From Agrococcus sp. Marseille-Q4369 (lineage in GTDB: Bacteria; Actinomycetota; Actinomycetes; Actinomycetales; Microbacteriaceae): a stretch of 64,000 nucleotides of DNA. Under the pieces are notes generated by a model. That model saw only the letters and a program-made list of their open reading frames with translations. It was not told the origin of the DNA and searched no databases. Numbering within the stretch: position 1 is the first letter of the stretch; each line of letters opens with the position of its first letter. Shown here in pieces: positions 20,608-30,500 of this stretch. Location of the stretch: positions 1,116,001-1,180,000 of the forward strand of contig NZ_CP070501.1 in the NCBI RefSeq assembly GCF_018308945.1, given 5' to 3'. The translations under genes were made by a program, and so were the position numbers.

Positions 20608-21270
20608 ATGGACGATCGTGGGCGACGTCGCGACCACGGCGCGTCGACGTACGAGCAGCTGCGCTCGCTCATCGTCGAGCGCCGGCTCGAGCCGGGCATG
20701 CCGCTGTCGGCGCCGGAGCTCGCCGAGCAGCTCGGCGTCTCCCGCACGCCCGTGCGGGAGGCGATGGCCACGCTCGTGATGGAGGGGCTCGCGGTGCGGT
20801 CCGGCTCGAACAGGACGATGGTCGCGCCCGTGTCGGTCGAGGAGCTCGGCCACGTGCTCGACACGCGTGCTCGGCTCGAGGGGCTCATCGCCTCCGACGC
20901 GGCCCGGCGGGTGACCGACGCCGACGTCGAGATCCTCGAGCGGCAGATCTTGCTCATGGACCGCTTGCGCGACGACTACACGCAAGTGGTGCGCTTCGGC
21001 GCCGAGTTCCACGACGAGCTGCAGCGCATCAGCGGCAACGTGCTCGCCGAGAACCTGCTGCGCATCGTGCGCGGGCACGTGGACCGCTACCGCTCGCTCA
21101 CGTCGGCGAGACCGGGTCGCGCGTCCGACGCGACCGATGAGCACAAGGCCGTGTTCGAGGCGGTCGTCTCGCGCGACCCCGAGCGGGCCGAGGCCGTCAT
21201 GCGCGCCCACATCGACTCGGCGAAGGCCGTCGCCATCTCGCTCATGCTCGAGCACGACGCCGACGCCTGA
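20608..21270 (+). CDS. GntR family regulator, FadR/FCD subfamily
   Basis: 220 residues. N-terminal winged helix: STYEQLRSLIVERRLEPGMPLSAPELAEQLGVS (through GVSRTPVREAM), the standard GntR motif. The C-terminal all-helical FCD domain has metal-ligand positions in FHDELQRISGN and DEHKAVFEAV. FCD proteins sense organic acids, so it probably governs the adjacent tctCBA-prpDB operon in response to a tricarboxylate or product. Its stop codon lies in a 16-bp tandem repeat. Confidence 0.92.
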   Translation: MDDRGRRRDHGASTYEQLRSLIVERRLEPGMPLSAPELAEQLGVSRTPVREAMATLVMEGLAVRSGSNRTMVAPVSVEELGHVLDTRARLEGLIASDAARRVTDADVEILERQILLMDRLRDDYTQVVRFGAEFHDELQRISGNVLAENLLRIVRGHVDRYRSLTSARPGRASDATDEHKAVFEAVVSRDPERAEAVMRAHIDSAKAVAISLMLEHDADA

Positions 21271-21309
21271 GCCGGCCGACGCCTGAGCCGGCCCACGCCT
21301 GAGCCGGAT
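21262..21309. repeat. Three 16-bp tandem units across the end of the GntR gene
   Basis: GACGCCTGAGCCGGCC is repeated at 21262 and 21278, with a diverged third unit at 21294. The first unit contains the GntR stop codon, so copy number changes would only alter the 3' flank. Confidence 0.6.
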
Positions 21310-21453
21310 GGTCCTCCCGCTCGGCCGCGCTTGAGGCGCACCTGCGCGAATCGACGCGGGATCGTGACCGCGATCGGGCGCCGGTGCGAGGACACTGGAG
21401 GTCACCGCGTCACGGCCGAGCGGCCGCCGGTGCGCATGCCGAAGGAGCGCATG

Positions 21454-22017
21454 ATGCCTCGGACGAGTCCCGTCACCGCTGCAGCGACTCGGGTGCGCGA
21501 CAGCGCGGCCCTCGCGCTCGCGCTGCTCGCGCTCGCGGCGTGCAGCGGCGCGGAGCACGGCGGCCATGACGCCGGAACCGCGGGCGCGCCGTCGGCGGCT
21601 GCCGAGATGATCTGCGCCGGGCAGGTGCAGACCGCGATCGCCTCGCTGCTGCAGCTCGAGCGCGCCGTCGAACCCGTCGCCTCGTGGGATGCCCCGGACT
21701 ACTCGTGCTCGTACGACATCGAGGGCGCACCGCTCGTGCTCACCGTGCACGACTCGACCGATGTCGCGGTCGGCGAGGAGCACTTCGCCGAGGTGCAGCG
21801 CAGCCTCGACGCGACCGCGATCGAGGGGATGCTCGCGCTCGGGCTGCCGTCGTTCTCCACCGGCGACGGCATCGTCGGCTTCCTGCGCGACGGCAAGACG
21901 CTCGTCGTCGACGCGACCGCGCTGCCCGAGTCGCTCGCTGGCGGCGCGCTGACCCGCGACGGCGCCGCGTATGCGGTCGCCTCGGCCGTGCTCGTCTGCT
22001 GGGTCGAGCACGACTGA
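21454..22017 (+). CDS. Putative lipoprotein
   Basis: About 187 residues. Signal peptide SAALALALLALAAC gives a lipobox (LAAC), followed by a His/Gly/Ala linker and a globular domain with cysteines at MICAGQV, YSCSYD and VLVCWV. No family was recognised. AAGGAG at 21442-21447 favours ATG 21454 (6-base gap) over the adjacent ATG 21451. It is a stand-alone gene and probably a surface-exposed membrane-anchored protein. Confidence 0.65.
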   Translation: MPRTSPVTAAATRVRDSAALALALLALAACSGAEHGGHDAGTAGAPSAAAEMICAGQVQTAIASLLQLERAVEPVASWDAPDYSCSYDIEGAPLVLTVHDSTDVAVGEEHFAEVQRSLDATAIEGMLALGLPSFSTGDGIVGFLRDGKTLVVDATALPESLAGGALTRDGAAYAVASAVLVCWVEHD

Positions 22018-22038
22018 GCGCTGGAGCCAGCGCTGGAG

Positions 22039-23844
22039 TCAGCGCCGGTCGACGAGCCGGCGGAGGTAGTGGATGCGGTCCCGCAGCTGCTGCATCGACG
22101 CCTGCGCCACGGGCGGCCCGCCGCACACCCGCCGGGCCTCGGCGTGCACGAGCGCGTGCGCCTCGCCGCGCCGCTTCGCGACGATCGCGACGAGCGAGTT
22201 GAGCAGCTGCCGCTCCTCGCGCATGTTGCGGTAGAGCGGCTCCGGCGCCTCCTGCGCCGGCGGCCGGTCGCGGATGCGCGCCGCCTGCCGGGCGTGCCTG
22301 CGCTTCAGCAGGTCGGAGATCTCCTCCGCGTCGAGGATGCCCGGGATGCCGATGAAGTCCATCTCCTCCTCGGTCGCCGGCTCGACGAGCTGCCCGAACT
22401 CCGCGTCGCCGAAGAGCACGCGGTCGAAGGTCGCGCTCGACTCGAGCGGCTCCCATGTGAAGGGCGCGGGCTCCCGGTCGTCCTTGTCGCCCCGCTCGGC
22501 CGCGGCCATGAGGTCGTCGTCGAGCAGCTGGTCGTCGGGCTGCTCGCGGTCGAGCGCGTGGTCGCGCTGCCGCTCGAGCTCGGCCGCGAGCGTGAGCAGC
22601 GGCGGCACCGACGGCAGGAAGACGGTCGCGACCTCGCCGCGGTGGCGGGATCGCACGAAGCGGCCGATCACCTGCGCGAAGAACAGCGGCGTCGCCGAGC
22701 TCGTCGCGTAGACCCCCACCGCGAGCCGCGGCACGTCGACGCCCTCCGAGACCATCCGCACCGCGACCATCCACCGCTGCGTGCCCTTCGAGAACGCCTC
22801 GATCCGATCCGAGCCGCCCGGGTCGTCAGACAGCACGACGGTCGGCTCCTCGCCCGAGATGCCGCGCAGCAGCTGCGCGTACTGCCTCGCCTGGGCCTGG
22901 TCGGTCGCGATCACGAGACCGCCCGCATCCGGCACCGCCTGGCGCACGTGCGTCAGCCGCACGTCGGCCGAGCGCAGCACCTGCTGGATCCACTCGCCGC
23001 CCGGGTCGAGCGCGGTGCGCCACGCGCCGTTCGTGATGTCCTTCGTGTCGCCGTGGCCGAGCGTCGCCTTCATCTCGTCGCCCATCGACGTGCGCCACTG
23101 CATCGTGCCGGCGTAGGCCATGAAGAGCACGGGCCGGACGACGCCGTCGCGCAGCGCGTGCTCGTAGCCGTATGCGTAGTCGGTCTGGCTGAGCCGCACG
23201 CCGCGCTCGTCGCGCACGTACTCGACGAACGGGATGGGCGAGGTGTCGCTGCGGAACGGCGTGCCCGTGAGCGAGAGGCGGCGGGTCGCGGGCCCGAACG
23301 CCTCGAGCACCGCGTCGCCCCAGCTGAGCGCGTCGCCCGCGTGGTGCACCTCGTCGAGGATGATGAGGCTCGGCGCGGAGCGGGTGATGCGCTCGTGCAC
23401 GGATGCGCGGGCGGCGACCTGCGCGTACGTCACGACGACCCCGTGGTACTGCCGCGGGTAGTCGCCGTCGGCGTTCGCGAAGTCGGGGTCGAGGCGGATG
23501 CCGGCCTTGTGCGCGGCGTCGGCCCACTGCTGCTTGAGGTGCTCGGTGGGGGCGACGACGGTGATGCGGCGCACCGTGCCGCGGCGCAGCAGCTCGGAGG
23601 CGAGCCGGAGCGCGAAGGTCGTCTTGCCGGCGCCGGGCGTCGCGGCCGCGAGGAAGTCGCGCGGCTCGGTCTCGAAGTACTGGGTGAGCGCCTCCTGCTG
23701 CCACGCGCGGAGCGGCTGCGCCGTGCCCCACGGGGCGCGATCGGGGTAGAGCGGCGGCAGGTTGTCGGCCGCCCACGAGCCGAAGTGGCCGCCGTCTGCG
23801 GGGCCCTCGGGGCGCGCGATCGGCTGGCTGGTCACTCGCTCCAT
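22039..23844 (-). CDS. Superfamily II DEAD/DEAH-like helicase
   Basis: 601 residues. Q-like AWQQEALTQYF, Walker A TPGAGKTTFALRLASELL (about residues 68-76), motif II DEVHHAGD, motif III SLTGTPFRSD, then a helicase C-terminal domain with VRMVSEGVDVPRLAVGVYAT and QVIGRFVRSR. This pattern matches actinobacterial stand-alone SF2 helicases of the restriction-enzyme/Ski2-like type; substrate unknown. The C-terminal third is charged and helical. No partner gene suggests a defence system. Confidence 0.85.
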   Translation of the reverse strand: MERVTSQPIARPEGPADGGHFGSWAADNLPPLYPDRAPWGTAQPLRAWQQEALTQYFETEPRDFLAAATPGAGKTTFALRLASELLRRGTVRRITVVAPTEHLKQQWADAAHKAGIRLDPDFANADGDYPRQYHGVVVTYAQVAARASVHERITRSAPSLIILDEVHHAGDALSWGDAVLEAFGPATRRLSLTGTPFRSDTSPIPFVEYVRDERGVRLSQTDYAYGYEHALRDGVVRPVLFMAYAGTMQWRTSMGDEMKATLGHGDTKDITNGAWRTALDPGGEWIQQVLRSADVRLTHVRQAVPDAGGLVIATDQAQARQYAQLLRGISGEEPTVVLSDDPGGSDRIEAFSKGTQRWMVAVRMVSEGVDVPRLAVGVYATSSATPLFFAQVIGRFVRSRHRGEVATVFLPSVPPLLTLAAELERQRDHALDREQPDDQLLDDDLMAAAERGDKDDREPAPFTWEPLESSATFDRVLFGDAEFGQLVEPATEEEMDFIGIPGILDAEEISDLLKRRHARQAARIRDRPPAQEAPEPLYRNMREERQLLNSLVAIVAKRRGEAHALVHAEARRVCGGPPVAQASMQQLRDRIHYLRRLVDRR

Positions 23845-23887
23845 CGTAGGCGCGACCGCCGACGCGGGCGCCGTCGCGCGTGTCGCG

Positions 23888-24508
23888 TCAGGGCGCCGGG
23901 AGCAGCTCGACGGAGTCGGCGACCGCGTCGAGCTCGGCGTCGTCGACCTCGGCCTCGCCGCCCGAGTAGGCGATCGCGATCGCGTGGCCGTCGCGGTCGT
24001 CGACCGCCACGACCCACATGCCGTCGGAGGCGGCGTCGCCGCTCCCGAACGTGAAGTCGACCCGCACGGCGCTCGACGCGCCGGGCACCTCGATGTCCTC
24101 CTGCGAGAGGATGCGGAAGTCCTCGATCTCGGTCTGCGCTTGCGCGATGAAGATGGAGACGCCGGCGCGGGCGCCGTGGAAGCTGCCGAAGCCGTCGGAG
24201 ATCGCGATCGCCTCGTAGGTCGGGGTGTCCGTCGCGGCGTAGCGGAGCGTGAAGGTCTGGTCGCCGCCCGTCCGCTCCCACCCCTCCGGCACCGTGACGG
24301 ATGCGCGGCCGAGCACGCCGCGCTCGCTCGGCTGGGCGGGGACGGGGGCGACGCTCGGCTCCGCCGCTTCCGCAGACGCGGTGACCTCGGTCACCGCGGT
24401 CGGCTCGGCGCTCGGCGATGGCGCGGGCGGGGGCTGCACGCAGCCCGTCAGCAGCAGCGCCGCTCCCAGCGTCGTCGCGATCGTCGTGCGGCCCCGGCTC
24501 GTCAGCAT
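23888..24508 (-). CDS. Putative lipoprotein
   Basis: 206 residues. Signal peptide with lipobox LLLTGC, a Pro/Ala/Glu-rich spacer of about 45 residues, then a globular domain (ASVTVPEGWERTGGDQTFTLRYAATD) typical of small actinobacterial lipoproteins of unknown role. The ATG at 24508 precedes LTSRGRTTIATTLGAALLLTG. Function not recognised. Confidence 0.7.
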   Translation of the reverse strand: MLTSRGRTTIATTLGAALLLTGCVQPPPAPSPSAEPTAVTEVTASAEAAEPSVAPVPAQPSERGVLGRASVTVPEGWERTGGDQTFTLRYAATDTPTYEAIAISDGFGSFHGARAGVSIFIAQAQTEIEDFRILSQEDIEVPGASSAVRVDFTFGSGDAASDGMWVVAVDDRDGHAIAIAYSGGEAEVDDAELDAVADSVELLPAP

Positions 24509-24615
24509 CGTCGGCGCTCCCCTCGTCCCCCATGACGGTAGCCCCGCATCCGCCGTGTCCGCTCGACTCGCAGGCACCCCGTGCCATCTCAGGCGAGCGC
24601 GCCTAGGCTGACCGC

Positions 24616-25521
24616 ATGCACTACCTGCTCGGATTGGCTGCCCTCCTGATCGGCGTCGTGATCGCGACCCGCCGCACGCGGCCCACGTGGTTCGTCGTGC
24701 TCACCGCCGTGCTCATCGGCATCGGCGCGCTGCTCGCGGTGCTGAGCTACGCGCGCGTCACCGACTCGCTCGGCCTCGTCGCCAACAACGTGCTCGGCTG
24801 GACGTACGTCGGCCTCTCGATCATCACGATGCTCTCGGCGGTGTTCGTGCTCGAGCGGCGCGGCGAGTTCGGCGAGGAGCTGCCGCCGCTCATCGGCGAC
24901 AACCCGCTCGACGGCGACACCGACGACAGCGACGACCTGCCGCCCGGCCAGCCGCACCCCGACTTCGCAGATGCCGCCGCGGAGCGCGCGCGGCAGCAGG
25001 CGGAGGCTCGCAGCCGCGCCGAGGCGCGCGGCTCGGCTGGCCTCTCGGCCGGGGTCGCCGGTGGCGCGGGCGCTGCGGCGGCGACGGCCGCGGCGTTCGG
25101 CGACGGCGTCGTGCCGACGGCCGACGAGCTCGGCTCCGACCCGGCCGCGAACCGCGGCGGCACGCTCGCGAGTGACGCGGTCGCGGGCGAGTCGACCGGC
25201 GCGGGCGCGGCGCAGCCGGAGGCCGGCACGCGCGGCGGCACCATCCCCGAGGTGCACCCGGGCGACACCGAGGCGCCGCGCGGCTACTCCCCCGCGCCCG
25301 AGGAGGGCCACCAGGGGCGCGATGAGGACGCCGCAGACGCGGGCGCCGGCTACCGGCCCGGGCCGAGCGAGGACGCGCAGGACGGCACCGCCGTCATCGG
25401 CGCCGACCCCGACATCCACACGCCCGCTGACGAGACCGACGTCGAAGCGGCGCCCGAGGGCCGCGCCGACGACGCGGCCCAGCACGGCGAGCGCGAGACG
25501 GACGCGCCCGAGCGCGACTGA
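24616..25521 (+). CDS. Membrane protein with long disordered acidic tail
   Basis: 301 residues. Three hydrophobic helices lie in the first 80 residues (YLLGLAALLIGVVIA, FVVLTAVLIGIGALLAVLSY, YVGLSIITMLSAVFVL). About 220 residues of Ala/Gly/Asp/Glu-rich low-complexity sequence follow, ending in ERETDAPERD. A TAGGCT box 6 bases before the ATG suggests a leaderless mRNA. No known family; the tail is probably cytosolic and unstructured. Confidence 0.7.
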   Translation: MHYLLGLAALLIGVVIATRRTRPTWFVVLTAVLIGIGALLAVLSYARVTDSLGLVANNVLGWTYVGLSIITMLSAVFVLERRGEFGEELPPLIGDNPLDGDTDDSDDLPPGQPHPDFADAAAERARQQAEARSRAEARGSAGLSAGVAGGAGAAAATAAAFGDGVVPTADELGSDPAANRGGTLASDAVAGESTGAGAAQPEAGTRGGTIPEVHPGDTEAPRGYSPAPEEGHQGRDEDAADAGAGYRPGPSEDAQDGTAVIGADPDIHTPADETDVEAAPEGRADDAAQHGERETDAPERD

Positions 25522-25540
25522 CGCATCCGCCCGTCTTCCG

Positions 25541-25588
25541 CAGACAGCACGACGCCCGCCGGAGCTCCGGCGGGCGTCGTGCTGTCTG
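25541..25588. terminator. 48-bp perfect palindrome, bidirectional terminator
   Basis: Two 24-base arms meet at the centre GGAG|CTCC with no loop and no mismatch. The left arm begins CAGACAGCACGACGCCC. It lies 19 bases after the stop of the plus-strand gene and 7 bases before the stop of the minus-strand cupin gene, an ideal place for shared termination. Confidence 0.8.
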
Positions 25589-25595
25589 GAAGAGG

Positions 25596-26066
25596 CTAGG
25601 CCGTCTCCTCGCCCTTCTCGTCGACCTCCTCGACCCACGAGGGCGGCTCGTCGCGGCCGGCCTCCTCGTCCTCCTCGGCCTGCTCGGCGGTCTCCTGCAC
25701 GATGCCCTGCGCGTGGTGCGTCGGCGCGTAGATCGCGTAGAGCCGCAGCGGCTCGTCGCCGGTGTTCTCGACGTCGTGCCACGTGCCCTCGGGCACCTGG
25801 ATGCTCCAGCCGTCGCTGACCTCGGTCTCGGTCAGGTCGTCCTTGGTGGGGCCCATCTTGGCGACGCCCTTGCCCTGGTCGATGCGCAGGAACTGGTCGG
25901 TGCCCTTGTGCACCTCGAGCCCGATCGAGTCGCCCGGCTCGATCGACATGAGCGTGACCTGGAGGTGCTTGCCCGTCCAGGCGACGTGGCGGTATGCCCC
26001 GTTCTCGACCGTGGCGGTCTCGATGTCGAAGACGTTCGGGTTGGGTCCGTTGTCCTTGATGTCCAT
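25596..26066 (-). CDS. Cupin-domain protein
   Basis: 156 residues. Single cupin barrel: GDSIGLEVHKGTDQFLRIDQGKG (first motif, with Gln where Glu is usual) and VPEGTWHDVENTG (second motif), then YAPTHHAQGIV and an acidic tail. Close relatives are small mannose-6-phosphate-isomerase-like cupins with no proven substrate. ATG 26066 was preferred; an ATG three codons upstream is possible. Confidence 0.85.
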   Translation of the reverse strand: MDIKDNGPNPNVFDIETATVENGAYRHVAWTGKHLQVTLMSIEPGDSIGLEVHKGTDQFLRIDQGKGVAKMGPTKDDLTETEVSDGWSIQVPEGTWHDVENTGDEPLRLYAIYAPTHHAQGIVQETAEQAEEDEEAGRDEPPSWVEEVDEKGEETA

Positions 26067-26138
26067 GCTCCGCATCCTGCCTGCGGAGGCTGGGAGGCGG
26101 CAGGGCGGAGCCGCCTTCCCGGCCTAGCTCCACCCGGC

Positions 26139-26290
26139 TCGGCGACTCGACCCCTTTCCGTCGAGTGGACCCCTCTGCCGAACGGAGCGGACCCTTTCTC
26201 GCTGACGCGACCCGCTGAAACGGCTCGAGTCGGCGAGAAGGGGTCAACTGGAGCTGGACGACGTGTCGCATCGACGAGAAGCGGTCGCCT
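26139..26290. repeat. Dispersed intergenic repeat, copy B
   Basis: Degenerate GACTCGACCCCTT units (26143, 26167, 26188, 26204) precede the shared core GTCGGCGAGAAGGGGTC at 26229-26245. A further partial unit (GACGAGAAGCGGTC, 26274) follows. It occupies most of the gap between the cupin gene and the AbiEi-like gene. No reading frame is visible. Confidence 0.7.
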
Positions 26291-26296
26291 CGAGCG

Positions 26297-27253
26297 TCAG
26301 CAGCCGTCGAAGCCGAGGAGCGGCGGCCGCTCGCGCTGCAGGCCGTGCCCGGTGAGGATCGCGTCAAGCCGCGAGGGGCGCATGAGGTCGTCCCAGATCC
26401 AGCGCGCGAAGTCGTTCTCGAAGCGCAGGTCGTCCTCGCGGGCCTTCTCGTCGGCGAGCGCCTGAGCGCCGGCGATGCCGGCTTCGTTTGCGAGGACGCC
26501 GTACTTCATGGCGCCGTCGAACTCGCCCAGCAGTGGCCGATCGCCGCGCTGTGCCCAGCGCATGTCGGTCCGGTATTCCTTGCCGCTCAGCCCGTTCACG
26601 CGGGGCTGCAGCTCCGGTGCCGGGAACCCGAGCTGGTGAACCCGCACCCGGCTGTACGACTCTCCGACCGACTCGGCATCGGCGTCGGCGAACTCGACGC
26701 TCCATGCCGCCCGTCGCCGGCCTCGCGGCCCCTGGCGCGAGAGCGCGTCGAGGACCTCGTCGCGCGTGACCAGCTGTGCGCGCAACGCCGCGTCGAGGGC
26801 GGCCACGCCGACGAGCGGATCTCGACGGCGGGCGACGTCTGCGAGCGCGTACGCCGCCGAGCACACCAGCAGCTCGCCGACCTGCACGACGTCGGCCTCG
26901 TCCAGAGCCACCGGCGAGTGGCAGACCCCGGCCTTGATGCCTGCCGTGCGAGCGCCTCCTGCGGTGAAGACGTGATCGGGCTCGAGGCCGAACGGCAGCT
27001 CGTGGACGGCGAGCGCCGACTCGCGCGCGAAGATGGGCTGGTCGCGCATGAGCGCGACGGCTTGGATGCGGCTGAGGTACCTCGTGCGGCGGTCGGCCTG
27101 CTTCAGCTCCTCCGCCGGGGCGTAGACGCCGCGACGCACGCGCGCGAGCGACGCATCGCGGTCCGGCTGGGCGGAGGGGTCGAGGCCGACGAGCGCGCGT
27201 CGCCGGCGCACCTCGACGAGATCGCCAGCCGTTGCGGAGGTCACTGCGGTCAT
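26297..27253 (-). CDS. AbiEi/DUF559-like protein (possible antitoxin or nuclease-fold protein)
   Basis: 318 residues. The N-terminus resembles the AbiEi winged-helix antitoxin domain of actinobacterial proteins (LARVRRGVYAPAEE, then SALAVHELPFG). The C-terminal third looks like a DUF559/very-short-patch-repair nuclease fold: LLGEFDGAMKYG, KAREDDLR and FARWIWDDLMRP. No partner toxin gene adjoins it; the neighbours are repeat copies B and C. Possibly an orphan antitoxin; function uncertain. Confidence 0.6.
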   Translation of the reverse strand: MTAVTSATAGDLVEVRRRRALVGLDPSAQPDRDASLARVRRGVYAPAEELKQADRRTRYLSRIQAVALMRDQPIFARESALAVHELPFGLEPDHVFTAGGARTAGIKAGVCHSPVALDEADVVQVGELLVCSAAYALADVARRRDPLVGVAALDAALRAQLVTRDEVLDALSRQGPRGRRRAAWSVEFADADAESVGESYSRVRVHQLGFPAPELQPRVNGLSGKEYRTDMRWAQRGDRPLLGEFDGAMKYGVLANEAGIAGAQALADEKAREDDLRFENDFARWIWDDLMRPSRLDAILTGHGLQRERPPLLGFDGC

Positions 27254-27319
27254 GTGGGCGACTGTCCCAGCAGTCGTGGCTCCCCGATCGGTGCCAGGCA
27301 GCCGGCTGTGGACGGAGCC

Positions 27320-27440
27320 GCCCCCTCGACCCGACCCCTTCGCGCCGATCCGACCGCTTCCGGCAGCGACTCGACCCCTTCCCTCCGACTAGAGCCGATG
27401 CAGCAGGTCCCGTCGGCGAGAAGGGGTCGAGTCGGCGCCG
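27320..27440. repeat. Dispersed intergenic repeat, copy C
   Basis: Units resembling GACTCGACCCCTTCC (27327, 27346, 27368) lead to the shared core GTCGGCGAGAAGGGGTC at 27412-27428, followed by GAGTCGGC. It lies in the divergent gap between the AbiEi-like gene and hrpA, so it is not simply a terminator. Confidence 0.7.
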
Positions 27441-27528
27441 GCCGAGCCGAATCGGTCTCGTGAAGCCTCTGAGTGGGCGGATGCGCTGCGCGCGCGGGTG
27501 CAGAGGCGCACTGCGGGAGAATGGTCGC

Positions 27529-30500
27529 GTGCGCATCGAGTACCCGGCTGAGCTGCCCGTCAGCGACGCGCGCGACGAGATCATGGCGGCGATCCGCGAC
27601 CACCAGGTGGTGATCGTCGCGGGCGCGACCGGCTCGGGCAAGACGACCCAGCTGCCGAAGATGTGCCTCGAGCTCGGCCGCACCAGGATCGGCCACACGC
27701 AGCCCCGCCGGCTCGCGGCCCGCACGATCGCCGAGCGCATCGCCGAGGAGCTCGGCACAGAGCTCGGGCAGGAAGTCGGCTACAAGGTGCGCTTCACCGA
27801 CCAGGTGAGCGCCGACACCCGCGTCAAGGTCATGACCGACGGCATCCTGCTGGCCGAGATGCACCGCGACAAGGACCTCAAGGCCTACGACACGATCATC
27901 ATCGACGAGGCCCACGAGCGCAGCCTCACGATCGACTTCCTCATCGGCTACCTGCAGCGCCTGCTCCCCCGCCGCCCCGACCTCAAGGTCATCGTCACGA
28001 GCGCGACGATCGACCCGGAGTCGTTCAGCCGCCACTTCGGCGGTGCGCCGATCATCGAGGTCTCCGGCCGCACGTTCCCCGTCGACATCCGCTACCGGCC
28101 GCTCGTCGCCGAGGCCCAGCGCGTCGGCGCGCAGGACGCCGACGACGACGGCGAGCCCGACGAGCCCGCCGCCGACCTCGACCCGATCGAGGGCATCGAG
28201 GCGGCCCTCAAGGAGATCGCGCGCGACGACTCCGGCGACGTGCTCGTGTTCTTCCCGAGCGAGGCCGACATCCGCGACGCGCAGGACCAGCTGCAGGGCA
28301 AGCTCGGCCCGACCACCGAGATCCTGCCGCTCTACGGCCGCCTGAGCGCCGCCGACCAGCACCGCGTCTTCGAGCGCTCGACCCGGGCGGGCATCCGTCG
28401 TCGGGTCGTGCTCGCCACCAACGTGGCCGAGACGAGCCTGACGGTGCCGGGCATCCGGCACGTCATCGACACCGGCACCGCCCGCATCTCGCGCTACTCC
28501 GCGCGCAGCAAGGTGCAGCGCCTGCCCATCGAGGCGATCAGCCAGGCGAGCGCCAACCAGCGCTCGGGCCGCGCCGGCCGCGTCGCGCCCGGCATCGCGA
28601 TCCGCCTCTACTCCGAGGAGGACTTCGACCGCCGCCCCGAGTTCACCGACCCCGAGATCCTGCGCACCAACCTCGCGGCGGTCATCCTGCAGGCCGCGTC
28701 GCTCGGCCTCGGCCCGCTCGAGGAGTTCCCCTTCCTGCAGCCGCCAGACCCGCGCGGCATCAAGGACGGCCGCGACCTGCTGCGCGAGCTCGGCGCCATC
28801 AGCCGGAAGGGCGACATCACGCGCGTCGGCCGCGAGCTCGCGCGGCTGCCGGTCGACCCGAGGTTCGGGCGGATGGCCCTGGCCGGCCGGGAGGCGGACG
28901 TCGCCCACGAGGTCATCGCGATCGTCGCGGGGCTCACGATCCAGGACCCGCGCGAGCGACCGCTCGAGCGCCGCGAGGAGGCGGACCGCATGCACGCGCG
29001 GTTCGTCGACCCGAAGAGCGACTTTATCACGCTGCTCGCGCTGTGGCGCTACCTGCAGGAGCAGCAGGCGACGCTCTCGGGCAACCAGTTCCGCAAGCTC
29101 TGCAAGGCCGAGCACCTCAGCTTCCTGCGCGTGCGCGAGTGGCAGGACGTCGTGCGGCAGCTGACGCGCGCGCTGGGCCTGAAGCGGGAGGTCCTTTCGG
29201 ACCTCCCGCGGCCCGCCAGCGCCGACGCCCGTCCCGGGCGTCGGGGATCGGCTGACCCGAGCGCGAAGCCCGACGCGCAGACCGCGCGACCCGTCGCAGT
29301 CGACGCCGACGCCGTCCACAAGGCGCTGCTCTCGGGGCTCCTCGGCCGCATCGGCCGCCTCGACGAGGCGCAGAAGGCGCAGCACCCGCGGCCCGGCGAG
29401 CCGGGTTCGAAGCGACGGATGCGTCCCCGCCCCGAGTACGTCGGCGCACGCGGCGCGCGGTTCCAGATCTTCCCCGGCTCCGGCCTCGCCAAGAACCCCC
29501 CTCGCGCCGTCATGGCCGCCGAGCTCGTCGAGACGAGCCGCCTGTTCGCCCGCACCGTCGCATCCGTCGACCTCGCCTGGGCCGAGCCGCTCGCGGGTGA
29601 CCTCGCGAAGCGGCAGGTGAGCGAGCCGCACTGGGAGCGCAAGCAGGGCGCCACCGTCGCCTTCGAGAAGGTGACGCTCTTCGGCGTCACGATCGTCGAG
29701 CGCCGGCGCGTGCAGTACGCGCGCTTCGACCCGGAGCACGCGCGGGAGCTCTTCATCCGCCACGCGCTCGTCGAGGGCGAGTGGGACAGCCCGCAGGACT
29801 TCGACCGCAAGAACCGCGAGCTGCGGCGCGAGATCGAGCGGCTCGAGGAGCGCCAGCGGCGCCGCGACCTGCTCGTCGGCGACGAGGCGGTCTTCGAGTT
29901 CTTCGACGCGCGGATCCCCGCCGACGTCGTCTCGACCCGCAGCTTCGAGGGCTGGTGGCGCAAGGCGCGCGAGGAGACGCCCGATCTGCTGACGATGACG
30001 CGCCGCGACCTCACCGGCGAGGAGCCGCAGGTCGACTCGCGCGCGTTCCCGACGAAGTGGCAGCACGGCGAGCAGCGGCTGCGGCTCAGCTACCGCTTCG
30101 AGCCGGGCGCCGCCGACGACGGCCTCACGGTGCACGTGCCGCTCGCGGTGCTGCCGAGGCTCAGCCCCGAGGGCTTCGACTGGCTCGTGCCCGGCATGCG
30201 CGAGGAGCTGCTCACCGCGATGATCAAGAGCCTGCCGAAGCACGTGCGCAAGCACGTCGTGCCGGCGGGCGACTGGGCGCGCGGCATGCTCGCCGAGCTC
30301 CCCGACGAGCCGGCGGGCGGCGAGCGCGCGAAGTCGCTCTCGGAGGTGCTCGCTGCGCGCATCTCCCGCACCGCCTACGTGCAGGCGGCAGCGACCGACG
30401 TCGACTGGGGACGCATCCCCGACCACTTGAAGCCGACGTTCGCGGTGGAGGACGCCCGCGGCCGAAGGCTCGGGCAAGACAAGGACCTCGAGGCCCTCAA

